From: Metopolophium dirhodum | Lineage: Eukaryota > Arthropoda > Insecta > Hemiptera > Aphididae | Length of the DNA: 64,000 nucleotides | Reading direction: 5' to 3' | Assembly (NCBI RefSeq): GCF_019925205.1 | Contig: NC_083560.1 | Span: 97,492,083 to 97,556,082, forward strand | Shown here: positions 33,366 to 47,564 of the stretch, one piece after another | Numbering within the stretch: the first letter of the stretch is position 1 | Layout: every line of letters starts with the position of its first letter | Translations under genes and position numbers: made by a program | The notes under the pieces: model-generated | The model's database searches: none | What the model was told of the DNA's origin: nothing | What the model saw: the letters and a program-made list of their open reading frames with translations, nothing else

Positions 33366-34535
33366 TTTTTTTTTATAAAAAGGTGTGAATAAATTCATTT
33401 GGCGTTGTACTGAGTACCAAAAATACAAATGCACATCATGTTATACAACCGGTCAATATGAGACAGGTATATTATAAGGTTTTATTTTTTATCGATATTT
33501 TATTTAAATTATGTTTAACATTATTATTTAAGGAGAAATAATAAAAGAAGTGGTCCATTATTCACACGCCCCAGATATGTGCACAGTCTCAGTTAAAGAG
33601 GTCATAACAAGTATAAAATCAAAAGCAAAAAACGACTGAATTATCTACAAGAAATTTGATAAGTCAAGCCGTGGAAACACTCCCTACATGGCTACATCTA
33701 TAAGTGGCCAGTTACCTAACATGGATTTAATTTCTGAAATCATTCGAAGAATAAGGACTATTGAACAAAAACCACCAGCTAATCCAATAAATATTATTGG
33801 TTTAGTAATTTCTGGTGAGTATACGGTGACATCAAAAGGTAACAAGTTTTTACTTTATGATAATAAAGTGCAAAAACGTTAGAAAATTTAAATATACTTA
33901 AAGAATGTTCAAATTGGGTGGGAAATGGCACATTTTGTTCAGTACCAACATTATTCTCTCAACTTTATACTCTACATGGCGTAAGAAATAAAAAAAGTTT
34001 TCCTTTTGTTTATATTTTAATGGTAAATCGCATTAAAGATTCATATATTGAAGTTCTTAAAATATTAAAATTATTAATTTTGGATTTAACTCCCGAGCGA
34101 ATTATGATAGACTTTTAAATGGTATATTTTATCGGTATTTAAAGATGAATTTCTAACAATTGACATTAAAGATAGTTTTTTTATTTTCAACAATGTTTGT
34201 AAGTACAAACCAGTGGATTCATATATTCTAATAGTCGATGTTGTTCAGATATTTGAAGAACTTGTAAATTCGACATATTTTTTGAAAATGAAGAGCTTTT
34301 ATCTCCAATTGTAAACTACTTCAAAGATACCGGGATTGGCCGACCAAATCGTACAAATTGGAGACTCTCACCGCAGTTTGATTAACTATTACAATTCGTC
34401 ACTCGAAAATCAACCACGAAAAAATTATGCTCTGAGGGTTGGCATTATGCATTCAACGGTAAACTGGGAGCTATTCATGTTTCCATATTATAGAAATAAA
34501 TAACATTTTTAAAAAGGAACGGTCGTTACAAGAAG
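33366..34535 (+). pseudogene. Degenerate MULE transposase with FLYWCH finger (right arm)
   Basis: Mirror of the relic at 24728-25897, now on the plus strand. The open pieces 33688-33882 and 33918-34118 are identical in translation to their left-arm partners. A frameshift separates them. Reading the other frame after LLYDNKV continues through a LENLNILKECSNWVGNG-like stretch into the NGTFCSVPTLF motif. It is not a working gene. Confidence 0.75.
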
Positions 34536-35034
34536 TACAATATACCTATTTAAAAAATACTACATATTAGATATAATTACATAATATAATATTATAATTC
34601 ATAGTTAAATTACTTATTATTTGTAGGTTAGAATGAAACAGTCAGGTGAAAGCAATTCAAAAAGAAGAAAAAAATATAATGCCCCACGATGAATTAACAA
34701 TAGTTAATCAGTATGACAATAAAAACGCCTTGAAGTATTTAAGACCAATAGCACACAATCTAAAATTTTAAACTAATAGATATTTTTTCTATATAATATT
34801 ATGGGTGTCGGTGCCGGTCATTTATTAAGGAGTAAAATGTAGGCAATTCATTTTACATGTTGTATCGGCCTCGCGTGGAACGTGCATGTGTGTGAGTATG
34901 TAAATCGATATTATTGTGAGTGAGCTATAATTACACGAGCCGATAAAGATATTTACGAACGCGCATGCACAAGTCAGCGATTGACTTCGATGACTATTAT
35001 CGAAGCACTATTTTGACGAACAAAAATGCTTTTA

Positions 35035-35338
35035 CAGGAAAAACTCTCACGCCTCGTTGATGTGTCGGATTTTGGTAATATTTTTTTTATCTGAAAGATG
35101 AGAAGTTTTTGCAGGTCGGATCAAAGCTCGAATTTTTATTTTATTTTAAATAGTAGTAGAAAAATATGTTTGAAAAAGAACAAATATTGTGCATTATTCA
35201 AATGCATATTTAAGCTTCTATAATTATAGTTTTCAAAATCGGGCTTTGATCCGACCTACAAAATGTTCTTTACTTTAAAAAAATAAAAAAAAAATTAACG
35301 AAATCCGACTATTTTACAGGGTGTGAAACTTTTTCCTG
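35035..35338. mobile_element. Foldback MITE, right-arm copy
   Basis: Mirror of 23924-24228, one base shorter in an A/T run. TA flanks both ends. It was carried by the duplication rather than inserted separately. Confidence 0.8.
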
Positions 35339-37911
35339 TATACCCCCTTATGAAAACAGGTTAGTTGCAAATTAAACGTATTTATTTATTTTTATTTAAT
35401 ATTTTACCGGCTTCAAAATTTATTTATTTAGTAGTTCAAATTGTTTTCTTTATTAGATAATTATTGGATATTTCTTATACAACTCTGAACAGATTAGTTG
35501 CAACTTAAACGATTATTTTTATTGATTTTATAACTAAATTATTTCTTACTTCTGAGGGATTTTTTAAAAGATATTTTGTAATAAATATTTTTTTGGATAC
35601 ATATTTTATTGGAGATATTTCACACCAATATTTTGAACAGAGTTATTTTTGCGGAGACATTTTGACCTGGAACTTTACGTACAGAGTAGCAACGTTGTAA
35701 ACGTGAACCATCCTTTGTCGTATTTTACACTTGGCAACACCTGACATTACCTAAGCCTAACTCCTCTTCTGAGCATACGGACCCCGAGGAACGATAAATA
35801 ATTAAATTATGAGTACCTCCTAAATTTATGACTTACGTAATCAACAATTTTTTTCAATATTTTCTGTTGTTCAGAGTGTAATAGAGAATTATCTATTAGA
35901 TACAAATGTTTTAGTGGACTTGATTCATCAGACCCAAGAGTAAAGTGTTTGATCAATTGGCTATTACGAAGACTTTTATGTAGACTTGTGCTCCTTTCTC
36001 GCAGTTTTGCCAACATTTCTGGATGTTTTTCAATCTCATCCAAAGCTTTAATGGCGGCTGCTGATAGTAGTGGCGGTAACGATGCAGAAAAACAGTAGCC
36101 TGGAAATTGAATACGTAAAACATCATACTCTATTTTAAACTACCTTCAAATGTAAAATGAACTAATTAAGTACCTACTTCAGGCAATTATTAAAATATCC
36201 AACACTTATGCAACTTTATTTTATAGTACCACCTAGCTAGTACATACATCACAAATAAATAAAAAAAATAAAACAACAGAACCCAAAAAATTGTATAGGT
36301 AGGCCAGTTGAAATTATTTTAATTATAATATTATCACTCAAAAGTTAAAAATTAAATTAGTATGTCTTAAGTTTTTAACTGTATGACCATATATGATCTA
36401 TACATTTTGTTTAATGTAATATACTAAGCGTTTTACGTTATTCGGTTTTCAGTCAGAATGGATTTATTTTTATGTTTATCAAATTGACAAAACAAGGCTT
36501 TGATAAAAAAAAACAAATATAAAAATGTATAATATGCTTGAAGAAGAATAATACAACAAATAGAATAGGTAATAGCAATTGTACTTTGTAGTGATTCTTA
36601 AATATTTGTTGAAAGAAATTTACAAAATGAAAATAAAAAAATGTAATTAATACATAGGTTAGGTATATGCATATGTCTACACAAAATTCTGTAAACATTT
36701 TGATTTCATACTACTTAAGGAAAAATTGTTCTACATTACTGGCGTTATTAAATCATTTTACATTTTATTTGTATTTCTAATCACCAATGTCACCTTAATA
36801 TTTGTATTATAAAAATCAATTTATATAATTAATAATTGCAAATTTTTTCGTTACCAAGACCAGACAGCCTCTGATGTTCGACAACAAATGTTGATCCTAC
36901 GCAAAAACCACCAACTGACGACAAAGCTGTCTCTAGACTTCCAATGATCAGGTCAACTTCGTCTTTCTACAATAAAAAATTATTAATAATAATATAGGTA
37001 CTTTATCGTTAGGATAAATATTTTATATATATATATAAATGTATCGTTTCATAGTACCCTAAACCTTAATAGTCTTTAGATACTGAGCGAAGCGAGGAAG
37101 CTAGTGGTTTTACAATGGTGTTTTTTTTTTTTTTTTTATATCCTGTATACAAAATTTTTACCAGAAGGAGTGCTTCGATTTCAACATATAGTACCTTATC
37201 TATTAGCAAATTGGATCAAGATGGTACTTTAGAGAGGTAATTTTTCGATTTTCTCAATAGTTATTTAATGTCACGAGAAAAACTACTGACAAATTACGAA
37301 AAACCGCTTAAAATGGGATTTTAATTTCTAACGCTTTGTTAATCAACTATCACCGTAGCAACGAATAAAAAATTATAATATTATAATATTAATTCAACTT
37401 AAAGGCTATAATAATAAATAATAAAAATTAAAAAAATCCAGACTGATAAATTGTCTCCGCTCAGAATCGTTTTTCTTATACAATGATATTATATCATTGA
37501 ATTCAAGTTTAATACAATCCATTATACAGTGACCCACTTGTAACCTACTGTACAGCAGAGCGACATCCACTCAGCCGCTTTTTTAACATAGATATTAGAT
37601 AATAATATGTTTTTGGCAGGCAGGATAAAGCTTTTTGTTTTCTTATACCGATTTTGGGTAACGCTTTGTTTATTGCCTTAGAAATGCAAATCACCAATAA
37701 AAAAACAACTATGATTTCTGAATTTTACTTGCAGTGAAAAAATATCTAGTGGCATGCGGCGTTTTTTTTATTTGTCTACTAATTAATTTATCTTAAATTT
37801 AGAATATAATATTATAAACTCTTGCTTGTTAGTTCTCAATTTTATTTCTTTGTTGAAAAAATCCATTTCCTTTTGAATGCTAAATAAAATTATTGTTATT
37901 ATCCTTAGCGG

Positions 37912-38375
37912 CAGTCTTGTAAAGTACTTGAGTAAAAGTATTCAAATACGTATTTTAAATAAGTTTAAATATGTACTTGGACAGTTGGACAATGTATTTT
38001 AAATATTTACTTGAAATAGTAAAATCTACGTATTCTTTTTGGTTTAAATAATTTTAATTTGTATTTTAAAAACGTAAAATAATAAAATAAATCGGGCATA
38101 ATATATTTTTTACTGTAAATATTATACTCTACAGAAGAGTATAGTTACACATAATGCACATTGTAAAAATAATCAATACAATTTACGTAAAAACACGAAA
38201 ATTGATTACGTTGGTTAATAAGGTAAAACAAATATATAGTAGGTATTTTAAAGTATCTATAAAATATTAAAATAATACATTTAAGTATTTGTATTCGTAC
38301 TCAAATACTTTTTAAAATAAGTATCTGTATCTGTACTTGAATACTTTTAAAATGTAAGTATCTTTTACAAGACTG
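37912..38375. mobile_element. MITE-like element next to the exon 7 copy
   Basis: Mirror of 20887-21350, carried by the duplication. Confidence 0.6.
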
Positions 38376-41300
38376 CAGTTACCGGTATATTAAAGTGTTC
38401 AGTAATTCCGCGACCTTTTTCGCCAAGAATGCCAAATGATATGGTTTCGTCAATGAATATCCGGATCTTATGTTTTATTCGAATGTCAATCATCTTTGGC
38501 AAGTTGCAAATATTTCCGGTATTCATATAAATTCCTTCGACAATTAGGAACGCTCTTCTGTTTTTTCTTCTCTTCTGTAAATTATATCGGGCATATGAGG
38601 TTTATATAAAAGAGAAAAGTTACAAAAGAAGTTACAAGTGTATTTAAGTTTAATTTGTACAATTAAGTTATCAGGACTTAATTCGATGAAGGTATAAACC
38701 TACTTAACATAATGTGTAGAATGTAGATGTGTATCTTATTTTTTATAGGTATTTATTATACATATTATTCTTGGTTTAAGATTTATATTTGACTGTTTCC
38801 GCAATTTATTACATTTCTATAAGATTTGAAAACAAAGATACCCACATAGCAATTTGAAAATATATAAATTTATAACAATATTTGAAAAAGGTTTTACAAC
38901 CAATATTTGTTTCAAAATATTGTACCAATATTTTTTAAATATTTGATCTACAAATATTTTTACCCAAATATGATGAACGCATTTCGAAAACATGATACAC
39001 CAAATATTTTAAAATAGTGTTCCATTCAATGTTTTGAAAATGTTTGATTTACAAATATGTACTCCAAATATATTGAACGCATTTTGAAAACATGGTATAC
39101 CAAATAATTTAAAACAGTATTCCATTCAATGATTTTAAAAATGCCTAAAAATGTTGGTAGTGATGTACATACTAGCTAAGGTACGACGTCGTATGCGATC
39201 TACCGGAAATCCCGAAATTAAAATAAAATGTATTATATCTGGATTCAGATTTGCATAATATATACCTATGTTTATATTTATACATAAGTAATAAAATATT
39301 TTTGTAATAAAGATTAGAAACTGTGGGTACTTATATTAAATACATAAAATAAAAGTTTAATAGGGTATAACGTTGGCTTGTCAAGGATTAATCTCAATAG
39401 ATTATTTAAAGTGGTAATCAGAGCGGAGTCAAATGTTTTTCATAAGTGCCACCCCATATCGCAATTCCATAGGAGGAGATAGATTGAGTTATAGCGAAAT
39501 AAATAGTTCTCATAAATTGACATTTATAACACATTTTAATATTTTAAATCTGTAATGTAGCAACCTCAGTATCAATGATGATAATCTGTATATGTGTAGA
39601 TCCCATAAATCCCAAAAATTGTTAAGTAACAAATATATTGCTAATCTTGTCTATTTTAAAATAAACATGAATAAAACAATACTTAATTAAACCTATATAG
39701 ATAAGTTAGAATGTTTACAAAACACAATAACCTAAATAACTTAGTGATTGAACACTTTGGACCCAGTGTTTGAACAATTTATAGTATTATCTTTAATTAT
39801 TTATATTTTATTTGATATTTTACAATTAATAATAAAATAACCAACATAATTTATTCAAATATACTTTATAATAAAAACTGTGTAAATGACTTTTATACCA
39901 TTTTTTTTTAATAAAAATATCTTTAATATCTTTTTACTGAGTATTTTAAATACTTTTACAAATAAGTACATCCGTATCAGTAATTGAATACTTATAAAAA
40001 ATATATTTTACAAGACTGCTGATTAGCACTGGTTAGTTAGAACGTCCCAAGAACTGATCAAGTTAAAACTAGTAATGCATTAAAAAATAAAAACAATCTA
40101 ATACTTAAATATAGCATAATTTATTTTAAAATATATATAAAAAATACTTTAAAATCTCTCCTCAATTGTTTCATAAAAATTATAGATTTATGCAAATTCG
40201 TTATACCAAAATTAAATTTTATAAATGTAAATAATATATGACATATTATGTTTATACGTTAAATACGTAACCTATTTATTATTTTCAGATGAAATTATGT
40301 TGTGCTTAATATATTTTATCTGTGAAAATTATCTGGTCGAGTTTACAATTGACTTTTTTATAACCTGAAATTACCGGGCTGAGTTTACAACTAAAAAGGT
40401 AATAGAGAGCACAGTGCCCCAGCTTACATTTGCCCGTAATTTTATAATATTTAAATTATCTAAATTATTTTTAGTTTTAAATGAATTAATAATTTATTAA
40501 ACATTAAAATGTAAGTACTTCAAGTAAGCAGCACCAATTATAATCTAATTTCTCCGGAGTAGTTAATTGCACCCTCCAAAAAAGGTCGCATTACTTGGCC
40601 CATGTACTTTTAAAACATACGTAAATTGCGTCCCGTGTATATTTGACTTGTACGTAAATTGCTACCTGGGATATTCCCATTTCCAGTCAATTTTAAGATA
40701 AGTATTAATCTTTGATTGATCGATGTAGATAATAATAATATGTTTACTAATATAATATACTAGCAGCCAGTGTGCATTGATCGAATATCTTACGCACGAT
40801 GTTCTACGTTGCTCTACAGTTTACATTTTTTTTTCAAATTATTAAAAATGGACGTTATGAAAAGTGAAAGGGATAAAACGTTGAAAGTTGGTTTCAAATT
40901 TCGTTTTCATAAATTGCTAAAAAATTATATTCAACGTTGGGTGTAGCACAGTTAAAACGTTTTTTTTTTTAAATTTAATGATAATATTATTAAGTGTATA
41001 GATAGTTTTAAAGATCACAGTAAATTTAAAATTTCGGAACAATTCATTAATCTAAAATTATTCATTTGGAATTAAAAAATGCTGATGTCGAATTTTTAAC
41101 TATTCAAGACGTAAAGTTGATTAAACGAAATTTACACAATGCTCTAGCTTTTATTCTACCTAAATGACCAGCCACTTTTTTGGATTTACCCAACATTTTT
41201 GACTACAAGGTATTTAAAACAAATAAAAATTAAAATTAAATTTTTTGTAGGTTGATAGTAAAGCAACAATTAATATAGTAGGTTTCTCTACATTAAGCAA

Positions 41301-44225
41301 TTTAAAATCCTATGCAATTCGGATACTATATTTGTAGGAAACCCGGAAAAAAAGCACACGGAAAAAAGTCCGACCAGAAAATTATTATAAATTATTATAC
41401 GGAAAAAAAGTCCGTTTATACAATATACAGAAATAGAAGGTAAGGTAATAAAGATAGCACAATTAATCTGTATTGTAAGATGAAATATGAAATACCCAAC
41501 GTATTAAACATAGAATTGATGTTACGATGACGCATAAGAAATCCAGTCATTGTCCACTCTCGTAGTTATTAGCATCGAATTGGAAGAAGCAGTAATTTTG
41601 AAATCGGGGAAAAAAATTATTTGTAATTGTTTTGCTTACACGGTTAATTATAATCTGTCAACAAGCATCCGCTGAAAATGCTCTCAAAGATTATCTAATA
41701 AGTGTCCGGGTATTTTAATCACTTAAAAAGGTAAATTACAATAAAAAATTATAAATATTGTAGGTTTCACTAACTCTCGGTTAATCACGGATCATTCACA
41801 TGCTCAATATTTGGGAGAGTTGGAACAACCGTTTTACGAATTTTGTCGGATTTTAGGAAGTTAATTTCTAAAATACGCGAAGAGTTAGGAGTAGATAGAA
41901 TTAAAATAGCGTTACAAGAATTAGGTGAAGAATTATTTTTTGTAATTACGAAGGAATTTTCTCATCATTTTTTACTGCTGTGACAGATTACTTACTGTTG
42001 CATTTTTCTCTAAGATCAACCGTTCCAAGTCTTCTGGGCAGTTGTGTTTGAAGTACACCAGTTCAGCTTTAGAAGATTGCAGACCTTTTTGTATGGCGAA
42101 GTTCACTTCTTCGTCCCTAAAAATGTTCCAATATTATTAACAAAACGAAAGCAATGACTACAAGGTGACGCAAATTGGATATCTAGTTACTACGCACACG
42201 TATACAATGTCTCTAGACTTAATGTATGCTTGGATGGCGCTAGTCACCGTAGAGAACCCATAAGAGTATATAACGGCTTCTTCCATTTCCATAAATTTAG
42301 CGATTTTCTCTTCTAATTCAATGTGTATATCTAAAAAAATTAACGGAAAGTTCCTGATTATTATTAGAATTCTCATTATTGCAATTTATATACATATATT
42401 CTAGGAATTATCTACGTCATGTTCTCGTTCCTTAGCTCATCAACCAATATAACAATAATTGTTACGTTGGTTAATAATTTTAAATTATTTAAATTCGTCA
42501 AAGATAATCGTTATAAAAAAATTGCACTGCTATTATAACAACTTATACGGAACCTTGTAATAATTAGAAAAAACTAGAAAAAAACTAAAATAAATCGACA
42601 ATTTCTTATATACCTATATAAACCTTGCTCAGTGTCAAAATATTTTGAAAATTTCATATCAAATCTTCTTGGGCGACTTTGGGTATATTTTCTGGGTGTA
42701 TTCATATGGATTAGTTTAATAATTTAATTTAAATCATTTTAATTTAGATATTATATAATATAAGCAACAGTGACCGTGATCCATGTTTATGGTATATGTT
42801 ATACCTACAGTGAATGATGAAAACTAGTTATAGAATATTGTCAACATATCATAGACAATATTACCTGACAGTGCAATAGTGTATAAGACCCAAGGCAGTC
42901 AATTTTGAAAATATTCAACAATTATTAAACTTCCAGTGGTCACGCTATACCCAATATCAAAAGTAGCCACACGTTGTGAACTTTACAACAGGTCTACCTA
43001 TAATATATATATTTGGATAATCGTCCATGTATCAAGTATTAATATATTTACAATATTATAAACCTTAATTTGGACAAATTTCCCTATACTTACCACTAAA
43101 CATGGAAAAACAACAATTCTTAATGAAAACAACACCACAAAAATGATGAAATTCCTATCAAAGACTACGAAGCCATAAATAATTGTAAAATAAACATTTT
43201 AAAAATCAATTATTTGTGTATATTATATATTTATTAGACTGTTTGGCTACAGTATGAACTATATAATAAATATACCTTACCTATAAGAATTGAAAATGTT
43301 TTACATTTTTAACTACAAAATAATATGCAAATTTTTGTGGTTTTGAAGTTAAATGCCTTTTTTTAGTAAACAAGAATATAATATACAATCTGTAAAAATG
43401 TATACAATAGGTAATATGGTGGGGGGGGGATACAAGTATACAGGACTGAACAGCGTGATAGATGTCGTAAAAATTTGAACTTGCACTCGTACAAAAATTA
43501 ATTTGATTACCAGTTCCTACATTTTTTGAAGTTACACTTCTTTACGCAAGGCAGCGAGAAAAAAATTTTATCACGTGATCGTAAAGATTGAGCGTCCGTC
43601 CGTTCATTCCGCTAGCAGTGATGTAGCCTGTCTTGACGACAAAATACAATAATTTATATAATTTATATATCTATAAGTAGCAGAGCAAGATGGCAGATAG
43701 ATTCTCCCGCGGTGGACTTGATAATATTATATAGGTAGGTGCCACCGCATGCGTACATAATATTAATAAATAATAATATATGCGCAATGATATTATACAC
43801 ATTTACCGTTTACCGTATACCATTTGTATATACTGCATACCGTGTACACTATACTCGTGGTTCTCAACTGGTGTGTCGCCAAAGTATATTATTTATATAT
43901 TAATATATTACATAATATAGTTTCATTTGACATGTATGATATTATTTCAGCATTATGATGAAATAGTAAAACCCAGAGATAAGAAAAACAATTATGAAGA
44001 TATTCTTACCTCGTAATGATTTCGACGTAATCATAACTGATAAATAGTAAATTGGGATTATGTGTTTTATAGGTAGGTACGTAAATAAGCACGTTCTCAC
44101 TATTCTCATTCGTGATCACTAGGGCTCGGATGTTGTTGCATTTGCAACTTTTTTTCTAATGTTCGGATTCGTTGCTAAGTAGGTTATAAATTTGTTTCAA
44201 ACGAGTACCAATTAATATATAAAAA

Positions 44226-45620
44226 GGTGGATAAGTGGATGTCGCTCTGCTGTACGGTAGGTTACAAGTGGGTCACTGTAATGGATGGTGTTAAATTTGA
44301 ATTATAATATCATTGTATAAGAAAAACGATTCTGAGCGAAAACGGTCAGTCAGCCTATGATTTTACCAAGTATATTTAATGATATTATTGTGAATAAAGT
44401 AATTTATATATAACCTATTTACGTGGAGCCTTGTTTTAAATTTTCAATCCTTAGCCATAAAAGTTAAAAATTTATTAATTTTTAACTACAAAATAATTAA
44501 TAAATTATAAATTTGATAAATGTTGTCAAAATTTGAATTTTAAATGCTTATAAAAAAAAATTGTGCCTATGTATTTTTAATATTTTTCAACTGCTATTAA
44601 AAATTTATTGATATTTATAGAAAAAAAACTAAAAAAATTGAAAACTGACAATGTCCGTAAACAGCTCAAAAAGAGTCAAAATATTTTCAACATGTTATGG
44701 TGTATAGAAAATGCTAATATAAACATTCAGTGAAATTTTCAAGTATCTACAGTCATTCGTTTTTTAATTACAATAAAATAAGAAAATTGTTACATGAGAA
44801 ATCGAGTAAATATCAAATGTTGTAAAAATATAAATTTCAGACGCTCATAAAAAATTAATTTAAGTTTCTTCTAGACATTTTTTTTTGATAAAGGTAGACA
44901 AACTTATGAGTAATCTTATATTATATTTTCAAATCTTAGATTTAAAAAGAAAAATTTTTATGAATTCTCATCAAAATAATTTGCTATTTTTCGTGATTTT
45001 TCCGTATTTTGTCAAAATTTGAACTTTAAATGCTTATAATTAAAAACTGTGACTAAGGATTTTTAATTTTTTTGATCTGCATTTGAAACAATAACCTAGG
45101 AGCCTTCTATTAAATTTTCAAGCTTTTTTACTCAACAGATAAAATTTTATTGATATTTATAGAAAAAAAAACTAAAAAAATTGAAAACTGACAATGGCCG
45201 TAAACAGCTCAAAAAGAGTCAAAATATTTTGTAAATTTTATGGTGTATAGAAAATGCTAATATAAACATTCAGTCAAAATTTCATGTCCCTACGGTCATT
45301 TGTTTTAGAGTTACACCAAAAACCAAAATCGATTTTCTCGAAAACAGATTTTGCGTAAAAATTCCTGTTTTTCCTTAATTTTTCTTTTGTTTTTCACGTC
45401 GCTTGTGAAAACTACTGGGAAATTTTTACTTTTGACCCCCCAAAGTACCAACTAGATTCACTTTCCTCTCAGAAAAGTTACTATTGAAGAAAATCCAAGC
45501 ACTTTTACTGTCCTAAAAGGTGATGACAGACACAAAAATAAAAAAAAAAATAAAAAAAAAAATAAAAAAAAAAACACACATCATTGTAGAATCAATACAT
45601 TCATCGCTTCGCTCAGAATC
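44226..45620 (+). repeat. Dispersed repeat family, copy 5, inside the nested hAT
   Basis: It starts with ggatgtcgctctgctgtac and cgattctgagcg, continues with the poly-A-rich body seen in copies 3 and 4, and ends near cgcttcgctcagaatc at about 45606-45621, an inverted match to the gattctgagcg word. This is the longest copy in the window and suggests the ends of the unit. Confidence 0.6.
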
Positions 45621-46079
45621 TAAAAATTTAAGTGCAACTTTTTGCAATTTTTGATATTTTTTCAATTTTATTGCAATTTTGTTGATTGTCGTCATTTTCA
45701 ATACATTTTCAATACAATTTTATGTATTTTTTTGTGTTTTCACTTTTTTTTGTTAGATTATACAGGTTTAATCTATGGTTATGTCGGGCTTTGTTGGTTG
45801 TGACTCGTGACGGCTTATTTGACCGTCGTCGTCGGCGGTAACTGGAAAAACCATTTAATTAGTAGATAGCGCGGTCTTACGCTATAACATGATTACGGGA
45901 AGTATTTTTAGGCTTGCAGTCAATAACAAGATAAGAATAACGACTTGACTGTTATACAATGATAAAATGTTGGGACAAATGCATGTTTAAATTTATAATA
46001 GTTCAGTATCGCACTGTATTTCGCTAACACCGCACAGTACACACTATTTTGTATTTTTTTTTCTAATTTGTTCGTCAAA

Positions 46080-47564
46080 ATGCCGAAAAGTAAGCCATCG
46101 ATGAAGAACGTATTTAACAAATATGTCGATGAGTTTGGGGAAAACATATTTTCGAGTGACGGTTCAGTTTTATTTTGCAAGTTATGTGAAACTCGAGTAT
46201 CTGCTGAAAGAAGATACATAGTTACACAACACTTAAAAACCGATAAACACACCCGTTCCGTAAATCGTCATCAAAACGCAACAACCTCAAAAATACAGCA
46301 ACAAGTAACGTTATACTCAAAAAAATGTACATTTTCGAAAGATCTTTGCAAGGCATTGTTATCTGCAAATATTCCTTTAAATAAAGTTAACAACAAGGAT
46401 TTCCGTTTGTTTATGGAAAAATATACCAACAAAGAAATTCCCGATGAAAGCACTTTGCGTAAAAATTACGTGAATGATATTTATGTAGAAACTATGAACA
46501 AAATCAGATCTAATATTGTCGGACACAAAATATGGGTTTCAGTGGATGAAACAACCGACGTTCAAGGTAGATACATAGCCAACGTCATTATAGGTACATT
46601 GGAAGTCAACAAACCTGGTCAAGTTTATCTTTCAAACTCAGAAATGCTCGAGAAGACAAATTATTCGACAATCACAAAAGTCTTTGATCAATCCATGTTT
46701 CTTCTTTGGCCTGATGGTATACGCCATGATGATGTATTGTTATTCCTTAGTGATGCGGCGCCGTACATGGTCAAAGCAGGAAAAACAATTGGCGCGCTTT
46801 ATTCTAAAATGGTCCATGTTACATGCCTAGCACATGGTGTACATAGAGTTGCTGAAGAAATAAGAGGACGATTTACCAAAGTTGACAAATTAATTTCTAA
46901 GGTAAAACAAATATTTTTGAAATGCCCGGCTCGTGTATTTTTTTTTAAAAATAGAGCCCCGAATGTACCATTACCTCCTGAGCCTATTATTACTCGTTGG
47001 GGTACATGGCTAAGAGCTGCCTCTTATTACTGTACCTATTTTCAAGAAATAAAAAATATCGTACTAGAGCTCAATCAAAACGATGCTATTTCAATTAAAG
47101 AAGCTAAAAAAATATTGAATAATCCGTCGTTGGAAACGGATTTAGTATATATTCATACAAACTTTGGATATTTACCTGACACAATAGAAAAATTGGAAAA
47201 TCAAGGACTTCCATTAGCAACAAGCATTGAAATAGTCAGAAATGTTAGTGAAAAATTAAATTCAGTATCAGGAAACACCGGCATGTTAATTAATGAAAAG
47301 TTTAAAAACGTCCTGGCGAAAAATAAAGGTTTTGAATTTATTCAACAAATATCTAATATATTGATCGATGAAACAACTGTAATAGAAGGATTACCAGAAG
47401 AATTATCTATTCAAGACTTCATTTATTTTAAATATGCACCAATAACCTCGGTCGACGTCGAGCGCAGTTTTTCAATCTACAAGAATTTGTTGTCTTCTAA
47501 TCGAAGGTCTTTCGAGTTTGAGAACCTGAAAAAGTCGTTTATAGTACAGTGCAATAATTTTTAA
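46080..47564 (+). CDS. hAT transposase of the nested element, 494 aa, intact
   Basis: ATG at 46080 follows tcaaa; the open frame begins earlier but without an ATG. Order: a BED-like zinc finger near residues 30-60 (LFCKLCETRVS, then HLKTDKHT), a DUF659-type catalytic start (IWVSVDETTDVQGRYIANVI, about residue 145), a second acidic motif (LFLSDAAPYMVKAGK) with C-x-x-H (CLAHGVHRVAEE), and a hAT dimerisation segment at the end (SVDVERSFSIYKNLLSSNRR). It resembles short hAT proteins related to CGGBP1-like host genes. The zinc finger should bind the element ends. No stop or frameshift was seen, so it is plausibly functional. It is the youngest layer of the nest. Confidence 0.88.
   Translation: MPKSKPSMKNVFNKYVDEFGENIFSSDGSVLFCKLCETRVSAERRYIVTQHLKTDKHTRSVNRHQNATTSKIQQQVTLYSKKCTFSKDLCKALLSANIPLNKVNNKDFRLFMEKYTNKEIPDESTLRKNYVNDIYVETMNKIRSNIVGHKIWVSVDETTDVQGRYIANVIIGTLEVNKPGQVYLSNSEMLEKTNYSTITKVFDQSMFLLWPDGIRHDDVLLFLSDAAPYMVKAGKTIGALYSKMVHVTCLAHGVHRVAEEIRGRFTKVDKLISKVKQIFLKCPARVFFFKNRAPNVPLPPEPIITRWGTWLRAASYYCTYFQEIKNIVLELNQNDAISIKEAKKILNNPSLETDLVYIHTNFGYLPDTIEKLENQGLPLATSIEIVRNVSEKLNSVSGNTGMLINEKFKNVLAKNKGFEFIQQISNILIDETTVIEGLPEELSIQDFIYFKYAPITSVDVERSFSIYKNLLSSNRRSFEFENLKKSFIVQCNNF

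Noticed and set aside
45541..45575. Run of A with single T interruptions as a retrotransposon tail
   Set aside because: It sits within the body of the dispersed repeat and there is no retrotransposon sequence before it.
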